NCBI GenBank assembly: GCA_017480245.1
Contig: JAFVBA010000003.1
Coordinates: forward strand, 62,001-126,000
Origin: Bacteroidales bacterium
GTDB taxonomy: Bacteria > Bacteroidota > Bacteroidia > Bacteroidales > P3
DNA: 64,000 nucleotides
Direction of reading: 5' to 3'
Part shown: positions 36,152-47,303 of the stretch, piece after piece
Position numbering within the stretch: position 1 is the first letter of the stretch
Layout of the letters: the number at the start of each line of letters is the position of its first letter
Notes under the pieces: generated by a model
What the model was told of the DNA's origin: nothing
The model's input: the letters and a program-made list of their open reading frames with translations, nothing else
The model's database searches: none
Made by a program: the position numbers and the translations under genes

Positions 36152-37401
36152 TAATTGTATTAACTTGCTGCGTAATCGGATTGTATTCCCACGCACAGAA
36201 GAAATATGACTATCAACCGCTGACAAAATCCCAGCAGGCTGATATTGATAATATGATGCTCACACGTGAAGTTTCTACGTTTTTGGTCAATGACCGCATT
36301 CCTATCGGTCCGATTGACCTGACAAACGTTCTCAATATGATTTCCGACAATCCGATAGAAGGTACCCGCATAAGAATAAGTGCTGAAACCAACAATAAAA
36401 TGTTTGCTTCCAACAAATTTCTTCGCAACCGTTTGACTCTTTCCGCTATGGCTGCTTACGGAATAGGCGACAACAATTTCAAATATTCGGTCGGTGCAGC
36501 CTTTAACTTTGCTGCCAAACCTTCAGGTGTTTATTCCTTCCCGTGTAGTACCTTAAGCGTGCAGTGGGAAGACAACACATACTCTCCATCTTACCCTAAC
36601 TACGACGTAGCTTACTTTTCATTCGGTTCTTGGGAGCGGTTTTATTTTGCAAGTAAAAGACAATTGACATTATCTTTCTTACAGGAATTTCAAAACAGCT
36701 TAGCATTGCGACCTTTCTTCTATTGGCAACAAATATATTCCTATGTTTTGTATGATGCAGGCAACATTATAGAGTTCATTGACCCTGATATAGATTACAT
36801 AAATAAAGCCGCAGGTTTGGAACTCTCTTTCTCACCGAGCCGCAAAGGTTTAAACGTTCTCAATATTCTCAACTCACGGTTTTATTCCTTGCCTACAAAA
36901 TTTGCAATGAGCTATTCGTACAATCTGCAATCCTATCAATATGATAATAATTACCACAAATTAGAAGCAACTGCTCAACACAGATTCATTTTTTCGCCTA
37001 TGGCATTGGATTTTAAACTTACGGGCGGTAAAATATTTGGAACGAGCAACCGTTATATGTATTTTACACCGAATTATATGTCAAGCGCAGTGAGTAACAC
37101 CTTTGGCTTTAACCTTTATTCGCCTTACGAAATGATGTTTAAGCAATACATACAGACTTTTACGCAGATAAATTTCGGCGGAATCCTATTGGACAACATT
37201 AAATTCTTTAAGCAGTTCCGTCCGAACGAGTTCGTGAATTTCAAAGCCCTATTCACACAGAATAACGACCCATATTGCGAAGTCGGAATGGGAATAGACC
37301 ATATTTTTGCTCTGTTGGGATTGGAAGTAATCAAACGCTTGAGTAAAGAAAATCCTTACGAGATGCCTCAATGGGCTGTCAGGGTGCGGTGTAATCTTTA
37401 A
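36133..37401 (+). CDS. Outer-membrane beta-barrel protein, DUF5686-like C-terminal barrel
   Basis: A 422-residue protein with signal peptide IIIVLTCCVIGLYSHAQ. NVLNMISDNPIEGTRIRISA followed by NRLTLSAMAAYGIGDNNFKY is the pattern seen where the barrel of larger DUF5686/carboxypeptidase-like proteins begins, and the following strands alternate aromatic and polar residues. It lacks the N-terminal regulatory domain. It overlaps the flippase gene by 19 bp, so it is translated from the same mRNA. The function is unknown. Confidence 0.65.
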   Translation: MDKKKIIIVLTCCVIGLYSHAQKKYDYQPLTKSQQADIDNMMLTREVSTFLVNDRIPIGPIDLTNVLNMISDNPIEGTRIRISAETNNKMFASNKFLRNRLTLSAMAAYGIGDNNFKYSVGAAFNFAAKPSGVYSFPCSTLSVQWEDNTYSPSYPNYDVAYFSFGSWERFYFASKRQLTLSFLQEFQNSLALRPFFYWQQIYSYVLYDAGNIIEFIDPDIDYINKAAGLELSFSPSRKGLNVLNILNSRFYSLPTKFAMSYSYNLQSYQYDNNYHKLEATAQHRFIFSPMALDFKLTGGKIFGTSNRYMYFTPNYMSSAVSNTFGFNLYSPYEMMFKQYIQTFTQINFGGILLDNIKFFKQFRPNEFVNFKALFTQNNDPYCEVGMGIDHIFALLGLEVIKRLSKENPYEMPQWAVRVRCNL

Positions 37402-38967
<1,566 letters not shown>

Positions 38968-38968
38968 A

Positions 38969-41062
38969 ATGAAGGCAATTAGAGTCATTATCACATTGTT
39001 CGTATCGTTGGTATTTGCATCAAATGGAGTAAATGCCCAAAAGGATGGTATTCTATTTACCATCGCAGACAGAGAAACTATAACCACTGAAGAATTTAAG
39101 CAAATGTACGAGCGTAATAATGTAAATGTGAAAGATAATACTTCAATAGACGATTATCTTAATTTGTACATCAATTACAGGCTTAAATTATTGCAGGCTC
39201 ATGATATAGGTTTGGATAAAGATTCTTCTACAATAAAACAAGTAGAGGATTATAGAAGAACATTAATCAAACCTTATGTGAATGACCCTAAGGTTATGGA
39301 TTCATTAGTACTGCAGGCATATAACAGATTAAATACTTTTATTAGAGTTTCTCAAATTTTGATACGGGTCCCAGATAATGTCGCTTTTCAAGATACTTTA
39401 CAGTATTATCAAAAAGCTCAAATGGTATATCAAAAGGCATTGAAAGGAGAAGATTTTACGATTTTAGTAGATACATATTCTGACGACCCTGCTGCAAATC
39501 CCACAAATGCTGAAGGAAATCACGGAGATTTGGGATATTTTACTTCAATGGCTATGATATATCCATTTGAGAATGCCTGCTACTCCCTTATAGAAAATAA
39601 TACTTCGGATAAAAAAACATTAAAAGACAGTATTGCTTTTTGTAAAAGTCAATTCGGTTACCATATAATTAAGTTGATATCAGCGATACCTGCTCCTTTT
39701 TCGACAATCACTCTTGCTCATATCTTCATTAACGGACAAAAACATTCGGAACAAGAATCCGAGGATTTGATAAATCAAGCATATAATCTTATATCACCCC
39801 TTGGATTCGATTCTGTTGCTAAGCAATTCTCAGATGATGCATTCTCTGCAAGAAATGGAGGCTTATTACAGGAACAAAGACCGAATACTATTCCATCAGA
39901 GTACATTGATATGTATTTAAATTCTGCTGTCGGAAAAACAACTAAGCCTTTTAAAACAAGATTTGGTTGGCATATTGTGCAATTTGTTTCTTCCACTGAA
40001 GTTCCAGAGTTAGATAATATAGTAAAAGACCAGATATACAAACGTATTTCTAAAGATGAGAGAGCTCTTGTAGCGTTGGATATGTTTGTTGATAAGTCCA
40101 AGAAATTTTATGGATTTCAAATCGATAGCAATGCTTTGAATAAGTTATCTGATTTTTTGACAGACTCAGTTTTTTCTGCAACGTGGCAAATCCCTGACTC
40201 TGATAAAGAATATGAAAAATTAGAAAAAAGATTCTTGTGTTCAATTGGTAATAAAGCTTATTCTGTAGGTGATTTTGGAGAATTTATTTTTGAAAATCAA
40301 ACTTCTTCGTCTCCAATATCAATTTCTAAGTATATAAACCAACAGTTTGAAGGCTTCTTTAAAAATAATGTGGTGGAATATGCAACGGAGCATATTACAG
40401 AACTATATCCTAAACTAAAGGAAAGTTTGCAAGAATTTGAAAATGGAGTATTGATTTTTGATTTGACGGATAAAATAGTGTGGAGCAAATCTTTGTCCGA
40501 TACAACAGCTCTGCAAGATTATTATGAAGAAAATAAATCTAAATATCTATATACTCCCCGTGCCGATGCAACTATTTGGATTGCTACAACAGATTTAAAT
40601 GTGAATAAAATCAAGAAGCAAATCTTAAAATATAAGAAGAAAGGTAAATCCGATGACGAGATAAAGGATATTTTATTAAGTAAAATAAAAGTAAAAAAAG
40701 ACACAGTCGGCACACAAAAGACAAAAACAACAAATGTCAGTTATTCTTGGGGAAGGTTTGAAAAAGGAATGAATAATCTTATTGATAAGAATATATTTGA
40801 TAACGCTGAATTAAATACAGATAGTTTGTTAAATACAAAACAAAAGAATCTAATTGCTGTTGTTGATAATAAGACAATAACTAACCGTAATGTGATGATT
40901 ATACTTAATGAAATGATGCCTGTTAGTATAAAACCATTATTTGCTTGCAAAGGTTTGGTAACAAGTGATTATCAAGAAGTATTAGAGGCTCGTTGGATAG
41001 AAGATTTACGAAAAAAATATCCTGTTAAGATAAACTACGAACAATTAAATTCAATCCGATAA
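38969..41062 (+). CDS. Peptidyl-prolyl isomerase with two parvulin domains
   Basis: A 697-residue periplasmic chaperone of the SurA/PpiD type. The signal peptide is VIITLFVSLVFASNGVNAQ. Two parvulin domains are visible at about 125-240 (VSQILIRVP, then NHGDLGYFTSM) and about 245-350 (LAHIFINGQ, NGGLLQEQRPNTIPSEYID, TRFGWHIVQFV). The long C-terminal region (350-697) resembles the helical chaperone part. It lies 1 bp after guaB and 10 bp before a second isomerase; such pairs serve outer-membrane protein folding. No catalytic defect can be judged by eye. Confidence 0.9.
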   Translation: MKAIRVIITLFVSLVFASNGVNAQKDGILFTIADRETITTEEFKQMYERNNVNVKDNTSIDDYLNLYINYRLKLLQAHDIGLDKDSSTIKQVEDYRRTLIKPYVNDPKVMDSLVLQAYNRLNTFIRVSQILIRVPDNVAFQDTLQYYQKAQMVYQKALKGEDFTILVDTYSDDPAANPTNAEGNHGDLGYFTSMAMIYPFENACYSLIENNTSDKKTLKDSIAFCKSQFGYHIIKLISAIPAPFSTITLAHIFINGQKHSEQESEDLINQAYNLISPLGFDSVAKQFSDDAFSARNGGLLQEQRPNTIPSEYIDMYLNSAVGKTTKPFKTRFGWHIVQFVSSTEVPELDNIVKDQIYKRISKDERALVALDMFVDKSKKFYGFQIDSNALNKLSDFLTDSVFSATWQIPDSDKEYEKLEKRFLCSIGNKAYSVGDFGEFIFENQTSSSPISISKYINQQFEGFFKNNVVEYATEHITELYPKLKESLQEFENGVLIFDLTDKIVWSKSLSDTTALQDYYEENKSKYLYTPRADATIWIATTDLNVNKIKKQILKYKKKGKSDDEIKDILLSKIKVKKDTVGTQKTKTTNVSYSWGRFEKGMNNLIDKNIFDNAELNTDSLLNTKQKNLIAVVDNKTITNRNVMIILNEMMPVSIKPLFACKGLVTSDYQEVLEARWIEDLRKKYPVKINYEQLNSIR

Positions 41063-41072
41063 AACTGAAAAT

Positions 41073-42431
41073 ATGAAGAGGAATTTAGTTTTAATACTTT
41101 TAACATTCTTTGTTAATTTGGTTGTTGTAAATGAATTGAAAGCTCAATCATATCAAGAGGTAGACGGAGTTGTTGCCGTCGTAGGTTCTTCTATGATTAA
41201 ATATTCCGATTTGGAAACAACATATTTGCAAAGTAAATCTTCGGCAGAATCTGGAAGTATGACACGTTGTGATGTATTGGAGACAATGCTTCTAAATAAA
41301 CTTATGCTTCATCAAGCAGAGGTGGATTCGGTAAATGTTACAGAAGAAGATATTGAGAACGAATTGTCCCAAAGATTGAGGTACATGATTCAAGTCTATG
41401 GTTCTCAGGAAAGATTGGAAAAGCAAATGAATAAAACAATGCCGCAAATCCGAGAATATTTTCACGATGTGATAAAAGAAAACCTAATGATACAACAATC
41501 ACAAAGTAAAATTACAGGTGATATGTCTATAACTCCAAAAGAAGTTTCAGATTTCTTCCAGAAAATTCCTAAAGATTCTTTACCGAATATTGAAGAACAA
41601 TATACTCTTACCCAGATAGTCATTCTTCCGAGGATTTCTCAAGAAGACAAAGAGCAAGTTAAGCAACGGTTGAATGATATAAGGGAACGTATATTAAAAG
41701 GTTCTAAATTTTCTACTCTTGCGTCATTATATTCAGATGATGAAGCATCTGCAAAAAAAGGCGGTGAATTAGGATTTTTCTCAAGAGGAGATATGGTATC
41801 GGAATTTGAGGCTATTGCTTTTTCTTTGCAACCTGGGGAAATTTCTCCTGTATTTGAGACAAAGTATGGTTATCATATCATTCAGATGATAGAAAGGCGG
41901 GGCGACAGAGTTAATTGCCGTCATATTCTTTTGATGCCAAAGGTTTCTGCAACGCAATTATATAATGCTAAAGTCAAATTGGATTCTATAAAGAAATTAA
42001 TAGATGAAGGCAAAATAAGTTTTGAGGATGCTATTGTTAGATATTCGGAAGATGACAGCAAAATTAACGGAGGATTAATAATTAATAGGAATAATGCTTC
42101 GGCAGTATTTTCGTTGGATGCTATAAATGCTACTATCAGTAATGTTGATAATGTTGATTTTGCTTCAATGAACGAAGGTGATTATACTTCTGCGGTTGAG
42201 TTTAGGAGTGAATTATCAAATGCTTACAGACTTATTAAAGTTAAAAAGAAGGTTGCAGAACATAAAGTTAATTTGGCAGACGATTTTGACAGAATACAAT
42301 CATTGGCGTTAAATCAAAAGAAAACAGATATTATACATTCATGGGCTAAACAGATGATAAATAAGACTTATATTAGAATAGATGATAAATATAAGTCCTG
42401 TGATTTTACTCTTGAATGGAATAAGAACTAA
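41073..42431 (+). CDS. SurA-like peptidyl-prolyl isomerase
   Basis: A 452-residue periplasmic isomerase. Signal peptide NLVLILLTFFVNLVVVNELKAQ, then an N-terminal SurA chaperone domain starting EVDGVVAVVGSSMIKYSDLE and running to about residue 170. Two parvulin domains follow: TLTQIVILP with KGGELGFFSRGDMVSEFE (about 180-280), and VNCRHILLMP with INGGLIINRNN (about 285-385), the second more divergent. The length equals E. coli SurA, so it is the better SurA candidate of the pair. It probably helps barrel proteins such as TamL and PorT reach the outer membrane. Confidence 0.92.
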   Translation: MKRNLVLILLTFFVNLVVVNELKAQSYQEVDGVVAVVGSSMIKYSDLETTYLQSKSSAESGSMTRCDVLETMLLNKLMLHQAEVDSVNVTEEDIENELSQRLRYMIQVYGSQERLEKQMNKTMPQIREYFHDVIKENLMIQQSQSKITGDMSITPKEVSDFFQKIPKDSLPNIEEQYTLTQIVILPRISQEDKEQVKQRLNDIRERILKGSKFSTLASLYSDDEASAKKGGELGFFSRGDMVSEFEAIAFSLQPGEISPVFETKYGYHIIQMIERRGDRVNCRHILLMPKVSATQLYNAKVKLDSIKKLIDEGKISFEDAIVRYSEDDSKINGGLIINRNNASAVFSLDAINATISNVDNVDFASMNEGDYTSAVEFRSELSNAYRLIKVKKKVAEHKVNLADDFDRIQSLALNQKKTDIIHSWAKQMINKTYIRIDDKYKSCDFTLEWNKN

Positions 42432-42481
42432 AGGATTAACTTCATAATACTTATATTGAAAAAAAGAAAACTTTAATATTC

Positions 42482-43441
42482 ATGGATAAAGTACAGACAC
42501 TGCAAGAACTTGCTGAGAAATGTAACAATCTTAAACAAGAGATTGGAAAGGTTGTTATCGGACAGCATGATATTATTGACAAAGTATTGACGGCTATGTT
42601 TTGCGGAGGACATTGTCTTTTGACAGGAGTTCCTGGTTTGGCAAAAACATTATTGGTTAAAACTTTGTCGCAATCTATAGGTGCTACATTCAAACGTGTC
42701 CAATTTACTCCTGACTTAATGCCAAGTGATATTACAGGAACGGAAATATTATCTAAAGAAAGAGCGATGGAATTTGTAAAAGGACCTATCTTTACAAATA
42801 TTCTGCTTGCCGATGAAATAAACCGAACCTCACCTAAAACACAGGCAGCGCTTTTGGAAGCCATGCAAGAACACAATATTACCGTTAGCGGAAAAACATA
42901 CAAATTAGATGAACCTTTTTTTGTTCTTGCAACTCAGAATCCGATAGAACAAGAAGGTACTTATCCTTTGCCTGAAGCACAGTTAGACCGTTTTATGTTT
43001 ATGCTTGTTATGGATTATCCGACATTTAAAGAAGAAGTACAGATCCTTAAGACTACTACAACAGATTACAACTACCAAGTACGAAATGTAATAAATAAAG
43101 AAGATATTTTGCAAATGCAGCAATTGGTACGTCAGATTCCTGTAAGCGATAATGTATATAACTACACAGTCTCATTGGTAAGTAAAACGAGGGTAAATAA
43201 TCCTAATAATGATATTGCAAATAAATATCTAATGTGGGGTGCAGGACCAAGAGCATGTCAATATATAATATCGGGAGCTAAATGTTACGGAGCCTTGCGG
43301 GGTAAGTTTTCTCCGGATATAGAAGACGTTAATGCAGTGTGCAAAGATGTTTTACGCCATAGAATTATACTTAACTACTCTGCTCAAAGTGAAGGATTGA
43401 CATGTGATAATATTATCGACAGATTAATAAATAGTAAATAA
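42482..43441 (+). CDS. MoxR-family AAA+ ATPase
   Basis: A 319-residue MoxR ATPase. Walker A is LLTGVPGLAKTLLVK (about residues 54-68), Walker B is NILLADEINRTSPKTQAALL, sensor 1 is FVLATQNPIEQEGTYPLPEAQLDRF, and the C-terminal lid contains the arginine stretch GAGPRACQYII. MoxR proteins act as chaperones that often insert cofactors or switch von Willebrand domain partners; they are usually followed by DUF58 and VWA genes. Here the next gene is an unrelated exported protein, so the partner genes must be elsewhere. Confidence 0.95.
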   Translation: MDKVQTLQELAEKCNNLKQEIGKVVIGQHDIIDKVLTAMFCGGHCLLTGVPGLAKTLLVKTLSQSIGATFKRVQFTPDLMPSDITGTEILSKERAMEFVKGPIFTNILLADEINRTSPKTQAALLEAMQEHNITVSGKTYKLDEPFFVLATQNPIEQEGTYPLPEAQLDRFMFMLVMDYPTFKEEVQILKTTTTDYNYQVRNVINKEDILQMQQLVRQIPVSDNVYNYTVSLVSKTRVNNPNNDIANKYLMWGAGPRACQYIISGAKCYGALRGKFSPDIEDVNAVCKDVLRHRIILNYSAQSEGLTCDNIIDRLINSK

Positions 43442-43462
43442 CCCTAAGAAATAGATGTTATT

Positions 43463-44644
43463 ATGAAAAAGATTGTTTTATTGATGTGTCTTGTTGCGGT
43501 AGTATTTTCCGCTCAGGCACAAAAGAAAAAGAAGGTTGTAGAGAGATTCCCTGCAAAGATGGAAGCGTATATCAACTTTGACAGAGGCAGTGCATATTAT
43601 ACCAAAGATGGATTGAATAAGTTGGATAGTATATATATGATTGCTTTTGATAAAGAGAATAAACGTTTTTATAAAATGACTATTACAGGCTATGATGACG
43701 GGGAAGAAGTCAGCGAAAGTACAACCGACTTAGCAAGAGACCGTGCTGTAATGGTTTTTAAATATTTTGCCTCACGTGAGGAAACGGAATACATTATAAA
43801 ACGTACTCCTTCCTATCAAGTTACTTCGTGTGCAGGACAACAGGAGTATTATATAAAATATAAGATGCCTTTTGATTTCCGTTGGATTAATATTGCAAAT
43901 GCAGACAAGAATATTCTACCGGAAGGAATCGACTGCAAAGGAAAAGTTCATGTTATAGTTGAAGAAGATCAAGAAGATTGTTTAGGCTCTTTCTATGACT
44001 ACGATTTTCCTTCTCAAGATACAGTATTGACAGGTAACTATACTAAGGTAACCATTCCTAAAGGCGCAATAGAATATTTGCATCATACAAAAGATACTCT
44101 GAAAAATGAATATTCCATTCAGTTTAAGGACGTGATGGCTTTTGATGATTTGGCAGATAATTACTTCTTGGTTCCGCATAATAAGCAATATATTATCAAT
44201 GCCGGCTATATAGTTATTACTCCATCGAGCAAACCTGATTATAATACTTGTGTGGGAAAAGATACTATTCAACCTAATATAGACATTAGAGTTTTCTTGG
44301 AACCGAATCAAAGAAACAGTGGATTAAAGTTCTTCGGCAAGACTTACAAACCTAACGGTGATATTGTGTATAAAGCAATTAGCACAAAGAAGATAAAAGA
44401 TAAAGAAGCCGATGAGATGTGGATTCAATGTCTTATTACTCCTTTCCAATTTGATACAATATTTGTAGGTAAGAAAGTAGAAGAAAAAGAGATGAGCGAC
44501 TATTTCTATCCTGGCAGAAGTGAAGAACCGGGCAGCTTTGAATGTTTAGGCGGTTGGCTTAAATGTTATAAATTGGATAAAACCGGAAAATATGTCTTAA
44601 AAGATAAGATGCAAGGAATCTTAAGAAAGCCAAGAGGAATGTAA
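43463..44644 (+). CDS. Exported protein with OmpA-like N-terminal domain
   Basis: A 393-residue exported protein (signal IVLLMCLVAVVFSAQAQ). Residues about 30-115 look like a degenerate OmpA C-terminal peptidoglycan-binding fold: YINFDRGSAYYTKDGLNKLD, then ITGYDDGEEVSESTTDLARD, which parallels the strand-helix order F-x-S-x-L to G-H-T-D and R-x2-A-x2-V. The canonical Asp/Arg pair is partly kept. The remaining 280 residues are unassigned. It follows moxR by 21 bp and is transcribed towards a bidirectional terminator at 44667. Confidence 0.65.
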   Translation: MKKIVLLMCLVAVVFSAQAQKKKKVVERFPAKMEAYINFDRGSAYYTKDGLNKLDSIYMIAFDKENKRFYKMTITGYDDGEEVSESTTDLARDRAVMVFKYFASREETEYIIKRTPSYQVTSCAGQQEYYIKYKMPFDFRWINIANADKNILPEGIDCKGKVHVIVEEDQEDCLGSFYDYDFPSQDTVLTGNYTKVTIPKGAIEYLHHTKDTLKNEYSIQFKDVMAFDDLADNYFLVPHNKQYIINAGYIVITPSSKPDYNTCVGKDTIQPNIDIRVFLEPNQRNSGLKFFGKTYKPNGDIVYKAISTKKIKDKEADEMWIQCLITPFQFDTIFVGKKVEEKEMSDYFYPGRSEEPGSFECLGGWLKCYKLDKTGKYVLKDKMQGILRKPRGM

Positions 44645-44981
44645 ATTCTTTTCTGAAATTAAAAATAAAAAGAGTGTGTAAATAAATGCACACTCTTTTA
44701 TTTTAATGGTCAATCTTCACTTACTGCACTACTATTTTCTTAGAACAACTTCCCGACTGGGTTTTTATTTTCAGTATATAATTTCCTTTAATGTACTTAC
44801 TGACATCTATTGTTGCATTGTAACTGTTAGGTTTTAACTCCTCGGTTTTCTGTCCTTGTTCATTGAATATTTCTATTGCATTTATACGAAACGAACATTG
44901 AACAGTAATCTTATCACTCGCAGGATTAGGGAAAACAAAAGTATAGTTATCCACTGCAATACTTTCAACAGAAGAGGAATC
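44643..44981. repeat. Left arm of a 339-bp inverted repeat
   Basis: The reverse complement of 54532-54870, gapless by eye with about a dozen substitutions. It contains the terminator and the last 84 codons (T9SS sorting cassette, starting SSVESIAVDN) of the minus-strand cargo gene. The two arms are 9.55 kb apart. Confidence 0.85.
44667..44705. terminator. Bidirectional terminator between convergent genes
   Basis: AAAAGAGTGTG and CACACTCTTTT arms flank an 11-nt AT-rich loop, with T-runs on both sides. It ends the genes at 43463 (+) and 44721 (-). The same hairpin recurs, inverted, at 54810-54850. Confidence 0.8.
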
Positions 44982-45806
44982 ATTTTGAATTGTGTCCAAT
45001 TCTCCTACAATCGGGAATATATACCAGAACAATATACCATAACTCGGAAATCCGGGGAATGTTGTTTTCCAAGAAGAAGGTGTAACTGTAAGCTCGCTCA
45101 TTGGAGTGTCAGAATTCGGAATAGAAAAGTATCTATATAATACATCTTCTTCAGACGCTGCAGAGCCACAAGAACTATAAGGTCCGCCATATATAAAGCC
45201 GACGATAGTTCTGAGTAAATAAAATTCTGAACCTGCAAAATCTTCTCTTGTTCCCCAATTGTAATCCGCTGAATCTTTTTCATAAGGAGCAGGTTTTGGA
45301 TTATCAATAACAGCATAAAACAGTCCATTAACATTAATAGAAGTGTCAAATAATAATTCAGTATAATAAAAAAGTTCCTTTGCTACTTCTCCGGTACTGT
45401 CAGCCACTGTTGAAAGCTTGGCACGTCTAAGGATATTCAAATTACTGTCTGCAATGCATAAATATCCGTTCATTTGTTCTCCATAGCCTATCATTTTAGC
45501 TAATACAGAAACGCCTATTATATTTAGGGTGGTATCGGTTCTGTATGGCTGAGCAACATCCATAATTGTAAAATCTGACATAGCTGTACCTTGGAATATT
45601 TTTTTACCCTCCGAAAATTTATTCCAAAAACCTGTTTGTTTGGTAGGGTAAATATCCAAAGAAGCGCAACTGTCATAATCAAAGAAAGTTCCAGGCAAAA
45701 GATATTGGTCGCCATATTCCCGTTTATTGTATTCAATTGTATCCTCTTGACAGTAGGATAAAGATGAATACAACATTATTCCTATTATAAATACTAACTT
45801 TTTCAT
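44721..45806 (-). CDS. T9SS cargo protein, paralogue of the 53578 product
   Basis: A 361-residue exported protein; signal LVFIIGIMLYSSLSYCQ. The middle region (about 60-270) shares scattered blocks with the 53578 product: QPYRTDTTLNIIG matches QPYQTDTMLTIIG, YLCIADSNLNILRRA matches YICIADSNLNIIRKS, and FYAVIDNPKP matches FYVVLDNPKP. The C-terminal 84 residues, a T9SS type A domain (FPNPASDKITVQCSF to SCSKKIVVQ), differ at only five positions. So the sorting cassette is far more conserved than the body, which suggests gene conversion between the inverted arms. The function is unknown. Confidence 0.85.
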   Translation of the reverse strand: MKKLVFIIGIMLYSSLSYCQEDTIEYNKREYGDQYLLPGTFFDYDSCASLDIYPTKQTGFWNKFSEGKKIFQGTAMSDFTIMDVAQPYRTDTTLNIIGVSVLAKMIGYGEQMNGYLCIADSNLNILRRAKLSTVADSTGEVAKELFYYTELLFDTSINVNGLFYAVIDNPKPAPYEKDSADYNWGTREDFAGSEFYLLRTIVGFIYGGPYSSCGSAASEEDVLYRYFSIPNSDTPMSELTVTPSSWKTTFPGFPSYGILFWYIFPIVGELDTIQNDSSSVESIAVDNYTFVFPNPASDKITVQCSFRINAIEIFNEQGQKTEELKPNSYNATIDVSKYIKGNYILKIKTQSGSCSKKIVVQ

Positions 45807-46012
45807 CTCTTTCCTATCCTTTATTAATTATAAATTACATTGTATAATTTATCAAAATTCTCTACACTAACTGTCATTATGGATGCCGTTTGTGCCTTTC
45901 TTTTGTTCGGATAAATGATTTCTGCTAATATAAATGATAAAACTAATTTTACTCTCTTCATGGTTTTGTTGTTTTTTTGTTAGTACTTTATTAAAATTCC
46001 TTTTCAAAGGAT

Positions 46013-46118
46013 TTCTGCGGCAAAGATCGTAATAAAATTCCATTCTGCCAAATTTATAAAGAGTTTTTTTGATGTCAAACATAGGTTTTTTATTTTGAGG
46101 AATTAGTGGAGTATTTTC
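46013..46118. repeat. Left copy of an inverted promoter-region repeat
   Basis: The reverse complement of 51897-51981, sharing TTCTGCGGCAAAG, CGTAATAAAATTCCATTCTG and GAATTAGTGGAGTATTTTC. It differs by about 21 extra nt that contain two solo words of family B: AAAGAGTTTTTTT and AAACATAGGTTTTTT. It lies upstream of the minus-strand cargo gene and probably carries its promoter. Confidence 0.75.
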
Positions 46119-46172
46119 TGAAAACATTTTACTCTTTTCAAGAAAGAATTCTCTGAAATGGCACTTTATTTT
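46114..46172. repeat. Dispersed element A, copy A3 (partial)
   Basis: GAAAACATTTTACTCTTTTC at 46120-46139 has the same loop orientation as copy A6. The right arm GGCACTTTATTTT is present (46160-46172). The left arm is missing; the inverted promoter repeat abuts it. Confidence 0.7.
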
Positions 46173-46339
46173 AATGTTGTTTTAGAGAGAGTTAAATTCT
46201 TTAAATTGCCTATGCGGCTCGTACCATTTTATTATAAGAAATTCAAAAGTATTAAAGTTTTTAATTAAATAACATATAATAACGCTTTATAAATCAATAT
46301 TTTTCATTAATTCAATATTCTTAATTTACTTAAAATATC

Positions 46340-46560
46340 TAAGAAATTTCGGCGAAAAAGGGTGATACCTCAATGAAGTGTCACCCAGGTGTCACCAAGT
46401 TGCAACGCCTTTGTACATAAGGCTTGAGACACATGGTGACACCTTTTTTTAAAATTAAACTTTTTTTTAAAAAGAAAAATAATAGAAATTATCTCAAAGG
46501 TAGCACCGATTATTTATAAAATATTGATTTTTAATCTATATGATAAGGTGATACCTCTTA
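46340..46560. repeat. Element C, copy C1 (word GGTGNCACC)
   Basis: The core CCTTTGTACATAAGG (46408-46422) is shared with C2 at 51.6 kb, as are a TCGGCGAAAAAG lead-in and an AAATTAAAC plus T-run tail. Around the core, one word recurs: GGTGATACC 46361, GTGTCACC 46378, GGTGTCACC 46388, GGTGACACC 46435, GGTAGCACC 46499 and GGTGATACC 46547. The 827-bp stretch from 45807 to 46633 holds this, A3, the promoter repeat and no convincing gene. Confidence 0.7.
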
Positions 46561-46633
46561 GCAGACGTGGCACAAAATAAATATTCCGCAATACAATAAC
46601 CTTTTTTGAGAAGAATATTGCGAAATAGAAAAT

Positions 46634-47278
46634 TTATTTTTGTTTGTCTTTCAACATAGGAACAAATTTAAAATCTCCGAATGACTCTTCCTTTGTTTCT
46701 GTTTCTGAGATTTTAGTTATTTTGTACATTGTTTGGGAATTATCTCCTACAGGAATAACCATAACTCCGCCGATTTTCAGTTGATTTATCAAATCCTGCG
46801 GAACAAAAGGAGCTCCGCAAGTAACGAGAATCTTATCAAACGGAGCAAATTGCGGCAATCCTTTGTAGCCGTCCCCAAAGAAACAGTTTGGATGGATATT
46901 TATTTTCTCAAAAACTTTAATTGCGGCATCGTATAAAGGTTTCTGTCTTTCAATAGTATAAACCCTGGAAGATAATTTGTATAATACTGCCGTTTGGTAA
47001 CCGCTGCCTGTGCCTATCTCAAGAATTTTTTCCCTGTGTTTGACATTAAGTAGTTGAGTTTGAAAAGCTACGGTTGAAGGTTGAGATATAGTTTGTTCGC
47101 ATAGTATGCCTATCGCCCTGTCTTCATAAGCCACTCTTTCCAAAGATAAATCCATAAAAATATGCCGTGGTACTGCATTGATAGCCTCTAATACTTTTTC
47201 GTCAGTAATCCCTTTTTGTCTAAGGTTTTCAACTAATTTTTTCCTCATTCCCTGAACCAGCAGCGATTCTTTTATCAT
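46634..47278 (-). CDS. pcm: Protein-L-isoaspartate O-methyltransferase
   Basis: A 214-residue methyltransferase that uses S-adenosylmethionine to start repair of isoaspartyl residues in aged proteins. Motif I is ILEIGTGSGYQTAVL (about residues 80-95), preceded by CEQTISQPSTVAFQTQLLNV, typical of PCMT, and followed by VYTIERQ, FDKILVTCGAPFVPQDLINQL and GGVMVIPVG. The length is normal. It is the last of three minus-strand genes starting at 48578; the upstream gene ends 25 bp before it. Confidence 0.95.
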   Translation of the reverse strand: MIKESLLVQGMRKKLVENLRQKGITDEKVLEAINAVPRHIFMDLSLERVAYEDRAIGILCEQTISQPSTVAFQTQLLNVKHREKILEIGTGSGYQTAVLYKLSSRVYTIERQKPLYDAAIKVFEKINIHPNCFFGDGYKGLPQFAPFDKILVTCGAPFVPQDLINQLKIGGVMVIPVGDNSQTMYKITKISETETKEESFGDFKFVPMLKDKQK

Positions 47279-47303
47279 AGTTTTTCAGTTTTGTTGTATT
47301 ATA

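Noticed and set aside
45867..46127. An 86-codon minus-strand frame upstream of the 44721 cargo gene
   Set aside because: It lies across the promoter-region repeat and element A3; the corresponding frame in the 51.9-kb copy is not conserved, and codon content is not protein-like.
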